Program-made: the position numbers and the translations under genes
In this document: piece after piece, positions 16,627-24,949 of the stretch
Layout of the letters: every line of letters begins with the position of its first letter
Position numbering within the stretch: the stretch's first letter is position 1
Source of the DNA: Pseudomonas sp. MRSN 12121
GTDB lineage: Bacteria; Pseudomonadota; Gammaproteobacteria; Pseudomonadales; Pseudomonadaceae
Assembly: GCF_000931465.1 (NCBI RefSeq)
Contig: NZ_CP010892.1
Span: 6,865,264 to 6,929,263 of the forward strand
Direction of reading: 5' to 3'
DNA length: 64,000 nt
Notes under the pieces: generated by a model
The model's input: the letters and a program-made list of their open reading frames with translations, nothing else
What the model was told of the DNA's origin: nothing
The model's database searches: none

Positions 16627-16778
16627 AATGGTAGTGAAATTTTCGTCTCACACCTATGCCTTTATTTGCCCTGAGCGCGTCACAAAGCCAGGTAAAACCG
16701 GCGCGCCGCAGATGCCAGCCAGGGGCATCTGTGACCATAATTCGCTCGCCTCTTTTTGTGACAAGGAAACGTCCAGCC

Positions 16779-17441
16779 ATGCCTTCGATCTACCAGCTCA
16801 AACCGCGCTTCCAGAATCTGTTGCGGCCAGGGGTCCAGCGCCTGTACGACAACGGCACCACGGCCAACCAGATCACCGTGCTGGCGGGGGTGGTGTCCGT
16901 GCTGGTCGGTGCCCTGATCGCCTGCTTCGCCAGTCATTCCTGGCTGTTTATCCTGATTCCCCTGTGGATGATCCTGCGCATGGCGCTGAATGCCATCGAC
17001 GGCATGCTGGCCCGGGAATTCGGCCAGCAATCGCATCTGGGCGCCTACCTCAACGAATTGTGCGACGTCGTGGCCGACAGCGCGCTGATCCTGCCTTTCG
17101 CGCTGATTCCCGGTGTCAGCCCGCTGCTGGTCGTCGGCGTGGCGCTGCTGGCGCTGTTCAGCGAATACGCCGGCGTGCTGGGGCCGATGGTCGGTGCCTC
17201 GCGTCGCTACGATGGGCCCATGGGCAAGAGCGACCGGGCCTTCGTGCTCGGCGTGCTGGCCACCGGCATCGCCCTGGGCTGGCTCGGCGCCGCCTGGATC
17301 AACGGCGTGCTGGCGCTGGTCGCCGCGCTGTTGATCTACACCCTGGTCAACCGGGTTCGCCAGGGTCTGCTCCAGGCACAAGGACAAGAACCAGCGGTAC
17401 GGCAGCCAGAAGCCGTGCAGCCAAACGCCCCCACAGAATAA
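16779..17441 (+). CDS. ynbA: CDP-alcohol phosphatidyltransferase, YnbA family
   Basis: A 220-residue integral membrane enzyme of the CDP-alcohol phosphatidyltransferase superfamily, which swaps CMP of CDP-diacylglycerol for an alcohol to make a phospholipid. The signature spans residues 71-96: Asn71-x2-Asp74-Gly75-x2-Ala78-Arg79-x8-Gly88-x3-Asn92-x3-Asp96. Two of the four canonical metal-binding Asp residues are Asn, a change also recalled in E. coli YnbA. The start at 16779 has AAGGAA at good spacing and begins MPSIYQLKP, resembling YnbA; an upstream in-frame ATG at 16656 has no such support. First gene of the six-gene operon; the alcohol substrate is unknown. Confidence 0.85.
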   Translation: MPSIYQLKPRFQNLLRPGVQRLYDNGTTANQITVLAGVVSVLVGALIACFASHSWLFILIPLWMILRMALNAIDGMLAREFGQQSHLGAYLNELCDVVADSALILPFALIPGVSPLLVVGVALLALFSEYAGVLGPMVGASRRYDGPMGKSDRAFVLGVLATGIALGWLGAAWINGVLALVAALLIYTLVNRVRQGLLQAQGQEPAVRQPEAVQPNAPTE

Positions 17442-17451
17442 GGAAGTTGCC

Positions 17452-19209
17452 ATGCGCGAAGCTCTCCACCAGACCTTCACCACCCACGACGGCGTCGAGC
17501 TGTTCTATCGCCACTGGCCGGCCACCGCCACCTCGCCGGAGACCCCGCGCCAGGCGGTGCTGCTGTTCCACCGCGGCCACGAGCACTCCGCGCGTATCGC
17601 CCATCTGGTGGACGAGCTGGACCTGCCGCAGTTCGACTTCTTCGCCTGGGACGCCCGGGGCCACGGCCAGTCGCCCGGCGCCCGGGGCGACAGCCCGAGC
17701 TTCGCCACCAGCGTGCGCGACGTGCAGACCTTCTGCGATCACTTGCGCAGCAGCCACGGTATCGACGAAGAGCACATCGCCGTGGTGGCCCAGAGCGTCG
17801 GCGCGGTGATCGCCGCCACCTGGGTCCACGACTACGCACCGCGCATCCGCGCTCTGGTGCTGGCGTCGCCGGCGTTCAAGGTCAAGCTCTACGTGCCTTT
17901 CGCCCGTCCGGGCCTGGCGCTGCTGCGGCGTTTTCGCGGCAACTTCTTCGTCAACAGCTACGTCAAGGCACGCTTCCTCAGCCACGACCCGGAACGCGTG
18001 GCGTCCTATGACAGCGACCCGCTGATCACCAAGGCGATCTCGGTGAACGTGCTGCTGGGCCTGTACGAAGCCGCCGAACGCGTGGTGGCCGATGCCCAGG
18101 CGATCCAGGTGCCGACCCAGTTGCTGATCTCCGGCGCCGACTTCGTCGTGCATCGCAAGCCCCAGGAGCAGTTCTTCGAGCGCCTGGGCAGCCTGCACAA
18201 GGAGAAGCACATCCTGCCGGGCTTCTTCCACGACACCCTGGGCGAGAAGGCCCGGGCGCCGGCCGTGGCCAGTGCCCGGCGCTTCATCCTGCAGAATTTC
18301 GCCCGGCCGCTGGAGCGCCCCGCCCTGCTCGACGCCGACCGCCTGGGCCCGACCTGCGCCGAGTCCGAAGCGCTGGCCGCGCCGCTGCCACGCAACTCGC
18401 CGCGCGACCTGTACTGGCGCCTGACCCGCGCCAGCATGCGCCTGGGCAGCCAGCTCTCGGCCGGGGTCAAGCTGGGCTTCGACACCGGCTTCGACTCCGG
18501 CAGCACCCTGGACTACGTGTACCGCAACCAGCCCACCGGCACCTCGGCCGTGGGCCGGATGATCGACCGCAACTACCTGGATTCCATCGGCTGGCGCGGC
18601 ATCCGCCAGCGCAAGCTGCATGTGGAAGAGTTGCTGCGCCTGGCCATGGAGAAACTCCGCGACCAGCGCCGCGAGGTGCGCATCGTCGATATCGCCGCCG
18701 GCCACGGGCGCTACATTCTCGAAGCCTTGCAGGGCGTCAGCCCGCTGCCCGAGTCGATCCTGCTGCGCGACTACAGCGACATCAACGTGCGCGACGGCAG
18801 CGCCCTGATCGCGGAGAAGGGGCTGGGCGAGATCGCCCGCTTCGTCAAGGGTGACGCGTTCGACCGCCAGGACCTCGCCGCCCTGGAGCCCAAGCCGACC
18901 CTGGCGGTGGTCTCCGGGCTGTACGAGCTGTTCGCCGACAACCAGATGGTCGGCGATTCCCTGGCCGGCCTGGCCGCCGCCGTGGAACCGGGCGGCTACC
19001 TGGTCTACACCGGGCAACCGTGGCACCCGCAGCTGGAACTGATCGCCCGCGCCCTGACCAGCCACCGCGCGGGGCAGGCCTGGGTGATGCGCCGCCGCAC
19101 CCAGGCCGAGATGGACCAGTTGGTGGAAGCCGCGGGCTTTCGCCGGATTACCCTGCGCGTCGATGAGTGGGGTATTTTCAGCGTGTCGCTGGCGCAGCGG
19201 GTGCAATGA
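17452..19209 (+). CDS. ynbC: Alpha/beta hydrolase fused to SAM methyltransferase, YnbC family
   Basis: A 585-residue two-domain protein. The N-terminal hydrolase (about 1-290) resembles lysophospholipase or monoacylglycerol lipase, with DARGHGQSPG near 68-77, nucleophile Ser115 in AQSVGA (first Gly replaced by Ala) and a candidate catalytic His in the LPGFFHDTLGE segment. The C-terminal part (about 380-585) is a class I methyltransferase with SAM motif VDIAAGHGR near 411-419. The gene starts ten bases after ynbA with AAGGAAG before it and ends in ATGA coupling to the phosphatase gene. It could trim an acyl chain and methylate the head group of the lipid made by the operon; inference. Confidence 0.87.
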   Translation: MREALHQTFTTHDGVELFYRHWPATATSPETPRQAVLLFHRGHEHSARIAHLVDELDLPQFDFFAWDARGHGQSPGARGDSPSFATSVRDVQTFCDHLRSSHGIDEEHIAVVAQSVGAVIAATWVHDYAPRIRALVLASPAFKVKLYVPFARPGLALLRRFRGNFFVNSYVKARFLSHDPERVASYDSDPLITKAISVNVLLGLYEAAERVVADAQAIQVPTQLLISGADFVVHRKPQEQFFERLGSLHKEKHILPGFFHDTLGEKARAPAVASARRFILQNFARPLERPALLDADRLGPTCAESEALAAPLPRNSPRDLYWRLTRASMRLGSQLSAGVKLGFDTGFDSGSTLDYVYRNQPTGTSAVGRMIDRNYLDSIGWRGIRQRKLHVEELLRLAMEKLRDQRREVRIVDIAAGHGRYILEALQGVSPLPESILLRDYSDINVRDGSALIAEKGLGEIARFVKGDAFDRQDLAALEPKPTLAVVSGLYELFADNQMVGDSLAGLAAAVEPGGYLVYTGQPWHPQLELIARALTSHRAGQAWVMRRRTQAEMDQLVEAAGFRRITLRVDEWGIFSVSLAQRVQ

Positions 19210-20552
19210 TGGCCACCGCCGCCACCGCCCCTCGCGAGCCGGGGCTGCTGAAACCCGCGGTGCTCTGGCTGCTGCTGTTGGCGCCGCTGTTCTTCGGCAC
19301 CTATGGCTTCGCCACCTGGGTCACCGCGCAGCGCGCCGACGTCGGCAGCCTGGTGTTCGACTGGGAACGGCAAATGCCGTTCTGGGCCTGGACCATCGTG
19401 CCCTACTGGTCGATCGATCTGCTGTACGGCTTTTCCCTGCTGTTGCCCAACAGCCGGCAAGAACTCAAGCGCCATGCCTTGCGCCTGTTGACCGCCCAGG
19501 TCATCGCCGTCAGCTGCTTCCTGCTCTGGCCGTTGCGCTTCACCTTCCAGCGGCCGGAGCTGGACGGGGTGTTCGGCTGGCTGTTCGAGGTGCTGGCCGG
19601 CTTCGACAAGCCGTTCAACCAGGCACCGTCGCTGCATATCGCGCTGCTGGTGGTGCTCTGGACCTGCTACGCGCGCCACACCCGGGGCGCCTGGCGCTGG
19701 CTGGTGCACGGCTGGTTCGCGTTGATCGGGGTTTCGGTGCTGACCACTTATCAACACCACTTCGTCGACGTGCCTACCGGCGCCCTGGCGGGCTGGCTGT
19801 GTGTGTGGCTGTGGCCGCTGGAGCGTCCCGGCATGCTCCAGGGCCTGCGCCCCGCGCGCGATCCTCAGCGCTGGCGCCTGGCAGCCCGCTACGCCGTGGG
19901 CGCCCTGGCGTTCGCCGCGGTGGCGGACTGCCTCGCCGGGGCCTGGCTGTGGCTGTGGTGGCCGGCGCTGGCCTTGCTACTGCTGGCGCTCAACTACGCC
20001 CTGTTCGACGCCCGGGGTTTCCAGAAAGGCCCCGACGGCCGCCTGGGCAGCGCCACCCGCTGGCTGCTGGCACCGTATCTGGCGGCGGCCTGGGGCAACT
20101 CCCGCTGGTGGACCCGCAAGCATCCACAGCCCGACGAGGTTGTGGATAACGTCTGGCTGGGGCGCATCCCGCCCCCGGGCGAGCTGCGCGACAGCCCGTT
20201 CGGTGCCGTCGTCGACCTGTGCGCCGAGCTGTCCGTGGACAGTCGCCGGGTGGCCTACCGCTGCATACCGGTGCTCGACCTGATCGCTCCCACCACCGCG
20301 CAATGCCGCGAGGCCGCCGAAGCCATCGAAAGCCTGCGCGCACAGGGCCCGTTACTGGTCTGCTGCGCCCTGGGCTATTCGCGCAGCGCCACTGCGATCG
20401 CCGCCTGGCTGTTGTCCACAGGCCGCGCCGCCAGCGTCGATGCGGCCATCGTGCAGATCCGCCGCGCGCGCCCGCAGATTGTCCTGCAACCCGCGCACCG
20501 GCTGGCCCTGGAGCCGTTATCCACAGCCTCGGGAAACCGTCATGAGCACTGA
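19206..20552 (+). CDS. ynbD: PAP2-like membrane phosphatase fused to dual-specificity phosphatase, YnbD family
   Basis: A 448-residue protein. The N-terminal half is polytopic and PAP2-like, with the histidine-containing segments APSLHIA and TTYQHHFVDVPTG. The C-terminal quarter is a cysteine phosphatase with the CX5R loop Cys387 to Arg393 (CALGYSRSA). Together they could dephosphorylate a lipid phosphate on the periplasmic side and a phosphorylated head group in the cytoplasm, as PTPMT1-type enzymes do to phosphatidylglycerophosphate. ATG 19206 overlaps the ynbC stop (ATGA); a second ATG follows immediately. The gene contains several TTATCCACA boxes (20141, 20517), and its end overlaps the next gene by 11 bases. 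Confidence 0.85.
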   Translation: MMATAATAPREPGLLKPAVLWLLLLAPLFFGTYGFATWVTAQRADVGSLVFDWERQMPFWAWTIVPYWSIDLLYGFSLLLPNSRQELKRHALRLLTAQVIAVSCFLLWPLRFTFQRPELDGVFGWLFEVLAGFDKPFNQAPSLHIALLVVLWTCYARHTRGAWRWLVHGWFALIGVSVLTTYQHHFVDVPTGALAGWLCVWLWPLERPGMLQGLRPARDPQRWRLAARYAVGALAFAAVADCLAGAWLWLWWPALALLLLALNYALFDARGFQKGPDGRLGSATRWLLAPYLAAAWGNSRWWTRKHPQPDEVVDNVWLGRIPPPGELRDSPFGAVVDLCAELSVDSRRVAYRCIPVLDLIAPTTAQCREAAEAIESLRAQGPLLVCCALGYSRSATAIAAWLLSTGRAASVDAAIVQIRRARPQIVLQPAHRLALEPLSTASGNRHEH

Positions 20553-20997
20553 CATGGAATTGCATGCGGTGGCGAGCCTGTTGCGCCGCGGGCATTCGCT
20601 GGACCTGTTATCCACAGGCCTGGCCTTGCTCGGTGCCCTGCTCGGCCTCGGCCAATGGCTGCTCGGCGCCATCACCCCATGGGCCATCGCGCTGAGTGTT
20701 GCGCTGCTGCTCCTGGGGCTGCTGCAAAAATACTGGGCGCTGCGGGTGGCCTTCGACGCCGAGCTGTTCCAGCGGGTCGCCGACAGCCCCCTGCCGCTGG
20801 CCGAACGCACTGTCGCCCTGGACCAGGCACTGGCGGCGCTGGGCCTGCAACCGGCGAGCGCCGGTGGCCGGGCCTGGCCCCAGCGCAGCCGCGGCGCCCT
20901 CGACCTGCTACGCCGCCAGGCTCTGCTGCTGGCCGCGCAAACCATACTGACACTGGGTTTCATCCTGGCCAGCCCGTGGCTGGCCATCGCCGGATAA
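20542..20997 (+). CDS. Uncharacterised small membrane protein of the ynb-type operon
   Basis: A 151-residue protein not recognised as a named family. It has hydrophobic segments at about 24-40, 46-66 and 130-149, with an amphipathic, charged middle (about 68-125) rich in Leu, Ala, Glu and Arg. The ATG at 20542 overlaps the phosphatase stop by 11 bases; an alternative ATG at 20554 gives MELHAVASLL. Codon use and base composition match the neighbours, so it is a real member of the operon rather than an overlap artefact. E. coli ynbABCD has no equivalent as far as recalled. Possibly an accessory subunit of the phospholipid enzymes on either side; function unknown. Confidence 0.72.
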   Translation: MSTDMELHAVASLLRRGHSLDLLSTGLALLGALLGLGQWLLGAITPWAIALSVALLLLGLLQKYWALRVAFDAELFQRVADSPLPLAERTVALDQALAALGLQPASAGGRAWPQRSRGALDLLRRQALLLAAQTILTLGFILASPWLAIAG

Positions 20998-21006
20998 GGA
21001 CTTCTC

Positions 21007-21630
21007 ATGCTCGAACCGCTGGTCGCCACGCTTATCACCTCCGCCGCCCGCACCATCACCGGCGCCCGCAGCCTGTGGCTCGGTTGCGGGCCGCAACCGG
21101 TGCAACGCATCTACTACGCCAACCACAGCAGCCACGGCGACTTCGTGCTGCTCTGGGCCTCGCTGCCGCCGGCGCTGCGCCGCATGACACGGCCGGTGGC
21201 CGGCGCCGACTACTGGCAAGCCAGCCCGTTGCGGCGCTACCTCATCAACCGGGTGTTCAACGGCGTGCTGATCGACCGCGAGCGCAAGGAGCCTGTGGAT
21301 AACCCCTTGCAGCCGATGCTCGACGCCCTGGCCGACGGCGATTCGCTGATCATCTTCCCCGAGGGCACGCGCAATCTGCAGGAGGACGGCCTGCTGCCAT
21401 TCAAGAGCGGCCTCTACCACCTGGCGAAAAGTTACCCACAGGCCCAGGTGATTCCGGTGTGGATCGCCAACCTCAACCGCGTGATGCCCAAGGGCCGTTT
21501 CCTGCCTTTGCCATTACTGTGCACCACCAGCTTCGGCACGCCGCTGTTCCTCGAGGACGGCGAAAGCAAGGAGCAATTCCTCGAACGCAGCCGTGTCGCG
21601 CTGCTGGCCCTGGCCCCGGAGCATGCCTGA
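21007..21630 (+). CDS. PlsC-like 1-acylglycerol-3-phosphate acyltransferase
   Basis: A 207-residue acyltransferase with the two family motifs: HX4D at His40-Asp45 (NHSSHGD) and FPEGTR at 117-122. This family adds the second acyl chain to lysophosphatidic acid at the inner membrane. It is shorter than typical PlsC (about 240 residues) and lacks a long N-terminal helix, suggesting peripheral membrane attachment. It starts nine bases after the small membrane protein gene with AAGGA before the ATG, and ends one base before the CDP-diglyceride synthase ATG. In this operon it could supply phosphatidic acid for CDP-diacylglycerol formation. The acyl acceptor could also be a lysophospholipid. Confidence 0.87.
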   Translation: MLEPLVATLITSAARTITGARSLWLGCGPQPVQRIYYANHSSHGDFVLLWASLPPALRRMTRPVAGADYWQASPLRRYLINRVFNGVLIDRERKEPVDNPLQPMLDALADGDSLIIFPEGTRNLQEDGLLPFKSGLYHLAKSYPQAQVIPVWIANLNRVMPKGRFLPLPLLCTTSFGTPLFLEDGESKEQFLERSRVALLALAPEHA

Positions 21631-21631
21631 G

Positions 21632-22564
21632 ATGGATAGACAGACCCTGATGTTGTTCGGCGGGATCGGCGCGGTACTGGTACTGGCATCGCTGATCGGC
21701 TTCCTGCTCAAGCTGCGCACCCGCGGCGCGGCGAACTCGGTGATCGACAACCTCAACGCGCGCATCAACGCCTGGTGGGTGATGGTGCTGGTGATCGGCC
21801 TGGCCTTCTGGCTCGGCACCAGCGCGGTGATCCTGCTGTTCTACGCCGTGTCCTTTTACGCCCTGCGCGAATTCATGACCCTGATGCCGACCCGGCGCAG
21901 CGACTACCCGGCACTGGCGGCGGCGTTCTACCTGGCCCTGCCGCTGCAATACCTGCTGATCTACTTCGACTGGTATGGGCTGTTCTCGATCTTCATCCCG
22001 GTCTACGTGTTCCTGCTGCTGCCGATCCTCGCGTCCCTGGGCGGCGACAGCACGCACTTCCTGGAGCGCGCCTCCAAGGTGCAGTGGGGCCTGATGATCG
22101 CGGTGTTCTGCGTGTCGTTCGTGCCGGCCCTGCTGACCCTGGATATCGCCGGCTACGAAGGGCGCAACCTGCTGTTGATCGCTTACCTGGTGATCGTGGT
22201 GCAGATGTCGGACGTGTTGCAGTACGTCTGTGGAAAACTCTTCGGCAAACGCAAGATCGCCCCGCGCCTCTCGCCGTCCAAGACCGTGGAAGGTTTTGTC
22301 GGCGGCATCCTGCTGGCGTCGATGATCGGCGGCGCGCTGTGGTGGATCACTCCGTTCAGCCTCTGGCAGTCGTTCTTCATCGCCCTGCTGATCAACCTGC
22401 TGGGCTTCGCCGGCGGCATCGTCATGTCGGCGATCAAGCGCGACCGCGGGGTGAAGGACTGGGGCCACATGATCGAAGGCCACGGCGGCATGCTCGACCG
22501 CCTGGATTCGGTGTGCTTCGCCGCGCCGATCTTCTTCCACCTGGTGCGCTACTGGTGGACCTGA
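21632..22564 (+). CDS. ynbB: CDP-diglyceride synthase-like cytidylyltransferase, YnbB family
   Basis: A 310-residue polytopic enzyme expected to make CDP-diacylglycerol from phosphatidic acid and CTP. The C-terminal CdsA signature is clear: SPSKTVEGFVGG, then KRDRGVKDWGHMIEGHGGMLDRLDS. About eight transmembrane segments precede and interleave. The ATG at 21632 is one base after the acyltransferase stop; GGAG lies about ten bases upstream inside that gene. It is a second copy, since the housekeeping cdsA lies with dxr and uppS. It closes the operon and would feed YnbA. It is followed by REP palindromes that probably end the transcript. Confidence 0.88.
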   Translation: MDRQTLMLFGGIGAVLVLASLIGFLLKLRTRGAANSVIDNLNARINAWWVMVLVIGLAFWLGTSAVILLFYAVSFYALREFMTLMPTRRSDYPALAAAFYLALPLQYLLIYFDWYGLFSIFIPVYVFLLLPILASLGGDSTHFLERASKVQWGLMIAVFCVSFVPALLTLDIAGYEGRNLLLIAYLVIVVQMSDVLQYVCGKLFGKRKIAPRLSPSKTVEGFVGGILLASMIGGALWWITPFSLWQSFFIALLINLLGFAGGIVMSAIKRDRGVKDWGHMIEGHGGMLDRLDSVCFAAPIFFHLVRYWWT

Positions 22565-22584
22565 ATCCCCTCTGACACCCGAAC

Positions 22585-22690
22585 CTGTAGGAGCAGCCGG
22601 TCGACGCTCGATTGCTCGCGATAGGGCCAACGCGGTTTATCTGCAAGACCGCGTCGATGCCATCGCGAGCAAGCTTCGCTCCTACAGGGG
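22585..22690. repeat. Pair of REP elements
   Basis: Two oppositely oriented REP-like units (CTGTAGGAGC at 22585; GCGAGCAAGCTTCGCTCCTAC ending near 22685) flank a spacer containing a smaller palindrome (CGCGGT/ACCGCG). This is a BIME-like arrangement between the ynb-type operon and the lipoamide dehydrogenase gene. Confidence 0.8.
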
Positions 22691-22799
22691 ATGTGAACGC
22701 CTTTGCTTGACCGCTCGGCTTTCGCACGCTCATATTACGGTCATAATTTTTTGATCGGCTTCCTTTGCACTCTTCTTTCCGACAGCAGGAGAACAAGCC

Positions 22800-24200
22800 A
22801 TGAGCAGCTACGACGTCGTCATCCTCGGTGGGGGCCCCGGCGGTTACAACGCCGCCATTCGCGCCGGCCAGCTGGGGCTCAAGGTCGCGTGCGTCGAGGG
22901 CCGCGACACCCTCGGCGGCACCTGCCTGAATGTCGGCTGCATGCCGTCCAAGGCCCTGTTGCACGCTTCGGAGCTGTACGAGGCAGCCATGGGCAAAGAG
23001 TTCGCCGATCTGGGCATCGAGGTCACGCCGAGCCTCAACCTCGCGCAGATGATGAAGCAGAAGGACGACAGCGTGGCCGGCCTGACCAAAGGCATCGAGT
23101 TCCTGTTTCGCAAGAACAAGGTCGACTGGATCAAGGGCTGGGGGCATATCGACGGCCCCGGCCAGGTCACGGTGACCGACAGCAGCGGCGGCCAGACCCG
23201 CTTGCAGGCCAGGGACATCGTGATCGCCACCGGCTCCGAGCCGACGCCGCTGCCCGGGGTGGAGATCGACAACCGGCGCATCCTCGACTCCACCGGGGCC
23301 CTGTCCCTCGGCGAAGTACCCAAGCACCTGGTGGTGATCGGTGCCGGGGTCATCGGCCTGGAGCTGGGCTCGGTGTGGCGGCGCCTGGGCGCCGAGGTGA
23401 CGGTGGTCGAATACCTGGACCGGATCTGCCCCGGCGTCGACGCCGAGGCCGGCAAGACCTTGCAGAAGGCCCTGGGCAAACAGGGCATCGCCTTCCACCT
23501 CGGGGCCAAGGTCACCCGCGCCACCCCCTCGGAAAGCGGCGTGCAGTTGAGCGTCGAGCCGGCGGCGGGCGGCAACGCCGAGCTGCTGGAGGCCGACTAC
23601 GTGCTGGTGGCCATCGGGCGCCGCCCCTATACCCGCGGCCTGGGCCTGGAGAATGTCGGCCTGGCCACCGACTCGCGCGGCCTGCTCGCCAACCGCCAGC
23701 ACCGCACCGAGGCCCCGGGCGTGTGGGTGATTGGCGACGTCACCTCCGGACCGATGCTCGCCCACAAGGCCGAGGACGAGGCCATGGCCTGTATCGAGCA
23801 GATCGTCGGCAAGGCCGGCGAGGTCAATTACGCGTTGATTCCCAATGTGATCTACACCCGGCCCGAGCTGGCGAGCGTCGGCAAGACCGAGGAACAGCTC
23901 AAGGCCGAAGGCCGCGCCTACAAGGCCGGCAAGTTCCCCTTCACCGCCAACAGCCGGGCCAAGATCAACCATGAGACCGAAGGATTCGCCAAGGTCCTGG
24001 CGGACGCCCAGACCGACGAGATCCTCGGCGTGCATCTGGTAGGACCGAGCGTCAGCGAAATGATCGGCGAATACTGCGTGGCCATGGAGTTCTCCGCCTC
24101 GGCCGAAGACATCGCCCTGACCTGCCACCCCCATCCGACCCGCTCGGAGGCCTTGCGCCAGGCGGCGATGAATGTGGAAGGGATGGCCACGCAGATTTAG
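22800..24200 (+). CDS. lpd: Dihydrolipoyl dehydrogenase (Lpd3-like)
   Basis: A 466-residue FAD/NAD disulphide oxidoreductase that reoxidises the lipoyl groups of 2-oxoacid dehydrogenase or glycine cleavage complexes. FAD motif GGGPGG at 10-15; redox-active disulphide Cys42/Cys47 in GGTCLNVGCMPSK; NAD motif VIGAGVIGLELG near 180; C-terminal HPHPTRSE with the catalytic His-Glu pair. AGGAGA precedes the ATG. It stands alone, bounded on both sides by REP elements, not beside genes for E1 or E2 subunits. This resembles the stand-alone lpd3 of P. aeruginosa more than the copy in the 2-oxoglutarate dehydrogenase operon. Which complex it serves is unknown. Confidence 0.92.
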   Translation: MSSYDVVILGGGPGGYNAAIRAGQLGLKVACVEGRDTLGGTCLNVGCMPSKALLHASELYEAAMGKEFADLGIEVTPSLNLAQMMKQKDDSVAGLTKGIEFLFRKNKVDWIKGWGHIDGPGQVTVTDSSGGQTRLQARDIVIATGSEPTPLPGVEIDNRRILDSTGALSLGEVPKHLVVIGAGVIGLELGSVWRRLGAEVTVVEYLDRICPGVDAEAGKTLQKALGKQGIAFHLGAKVTRATPSESGVQLSVEPAAGGNAELLEADYVLVAIGRRPYTRGLGLENVGLATDSRGLLANRQHRTEAPGVWVIGDVTSGPMLAHKAEDEAMACIEQIVGKAGEVNYALIPNVIYTRPELASVGKTEEQLKAEGRAYKAGKFPFTANSRAKINHETEGFAKVLADAQTDEILGVHLVGPSVSEMIGEYCVAMEFSASAEDIALTCHPHPTRSEALRQAAMNVEGMATQI

Positions 24201-24211
24201 CCTGGCGGCGC

Positions 24212-24320
24212 CCGCGAGCAAGCTCCAGTTCTTGTAGGAGCGAAGCTTGCTCGCGATGGTCTCGACGCGGTCTTTTCCTTGAACCGGGTTGATCCTATCG
24301 CGAGCAAGCTTCGCTCCTAC
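24212..24320. repeat. REP elements between convergent genes
   Basis: At least two REP-like units: CCCGCGAGCAAGCTCCAGTTCTTGTAGGAGCGAAGCTTGCTCGCGA type at 24212-24255 and CGCGAGCAAGCTTCGCTCCTAC at 24299-24320. They lie between the convergent lpd and Lrp-type regulator genes and can form hairpins on either strand. Confidence 0.8.
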
Positions 24321-24330
24321 GGGGTCCCTT

Positions 24331-24813
24331 TCAGGCCGGCAGATGCCCCAGCGGTAGCGCTCCCGGGGTTTTCACCGTGTGGATCGCGAAGTTGCTGCGG
24401 ATATCGCTGACGCCCGGCAGCTTCAACAGGCTGCCGGTGAGGAAACGGTCGTAGGCGCGCAGGTCCGGCACCACCACTTGCAGCAGGAAGTCCGACTCGC
24501 CGGACACCAGGAACGCCGAGATCACCTCCGGCAACGCAGCCACCGCCCGGTGAAAAGCCTCGGAATGCTCGTCGGTGTGGCGTTCGACCCTGACCCCGAC
24601 GAACACCGTCAGGCCCAGGCCGACCTCATCGCGGTCGAGATTGGCCTGGTAACCGCGAATCACCCCGGCCTCTTCCAGCATCCGTACCCGGCGCAGGCAG
24701 GGCGAAGGGGACAGGCCGATCTCTTCCGCCAGCTGCACGTTGCTCAGGCGGCCATCGCGCTGCAGGGCGGCGAGGATCTTGCGGTCGTAGGCATCGAGTT
24801 TCATTTTTGGCAT
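24331..24813 (-). CDS. Lrp/AsnC-family transcriptional regulator
   Basis: A 160-residue regulator with an N-terminal helix-turn-helix (about residues 7-50, LDAYDRKILAALQRDGRLSN onward) and a C-terminal RAM/ligand domain (about 70-145) containing GESDFLLQVVV. Family members sense amino acids and form octamers. It is divergent from a LysE-type exporter with 136 bases between starts, a frequent pairing in which the regulator controls amino-acid export. Start choice is uncertain: ATG 24813 (MPKMKLDAYD) or ATG 24804 (MKLDAYD); neither has a strong ribosome-binding sequence. The effector amino acid is unknown. Confidence 0.9.
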   Translation of the reverse strand: MPKMKLDAYDRKILAALQRDGRLSNVQLAEEIGLSPSPCLRRVRMLEEAGVIRGYQANLDRDEVGLGLTVFVGVRVERHTDEHSEAFHRAVAALPEVISAFLVSGESDFLLQVVVPDLRAYDRFLTGSLLKLPGVSDIRSNFAIHTVKTPGALPLGHLPA

Positions 24814-24949
24814 ATCTCTAGGGAAGTGGCGTCTTCAAATGGAAGATTATGCCAATTTGCGCACCGATACTGGCTGAATACGCAAGCACTTGCCCTGCCC
24901 TCCGGCCCTAGAATCACCTCACCGACTCGACAACGAAAGGGCTGGCAAG

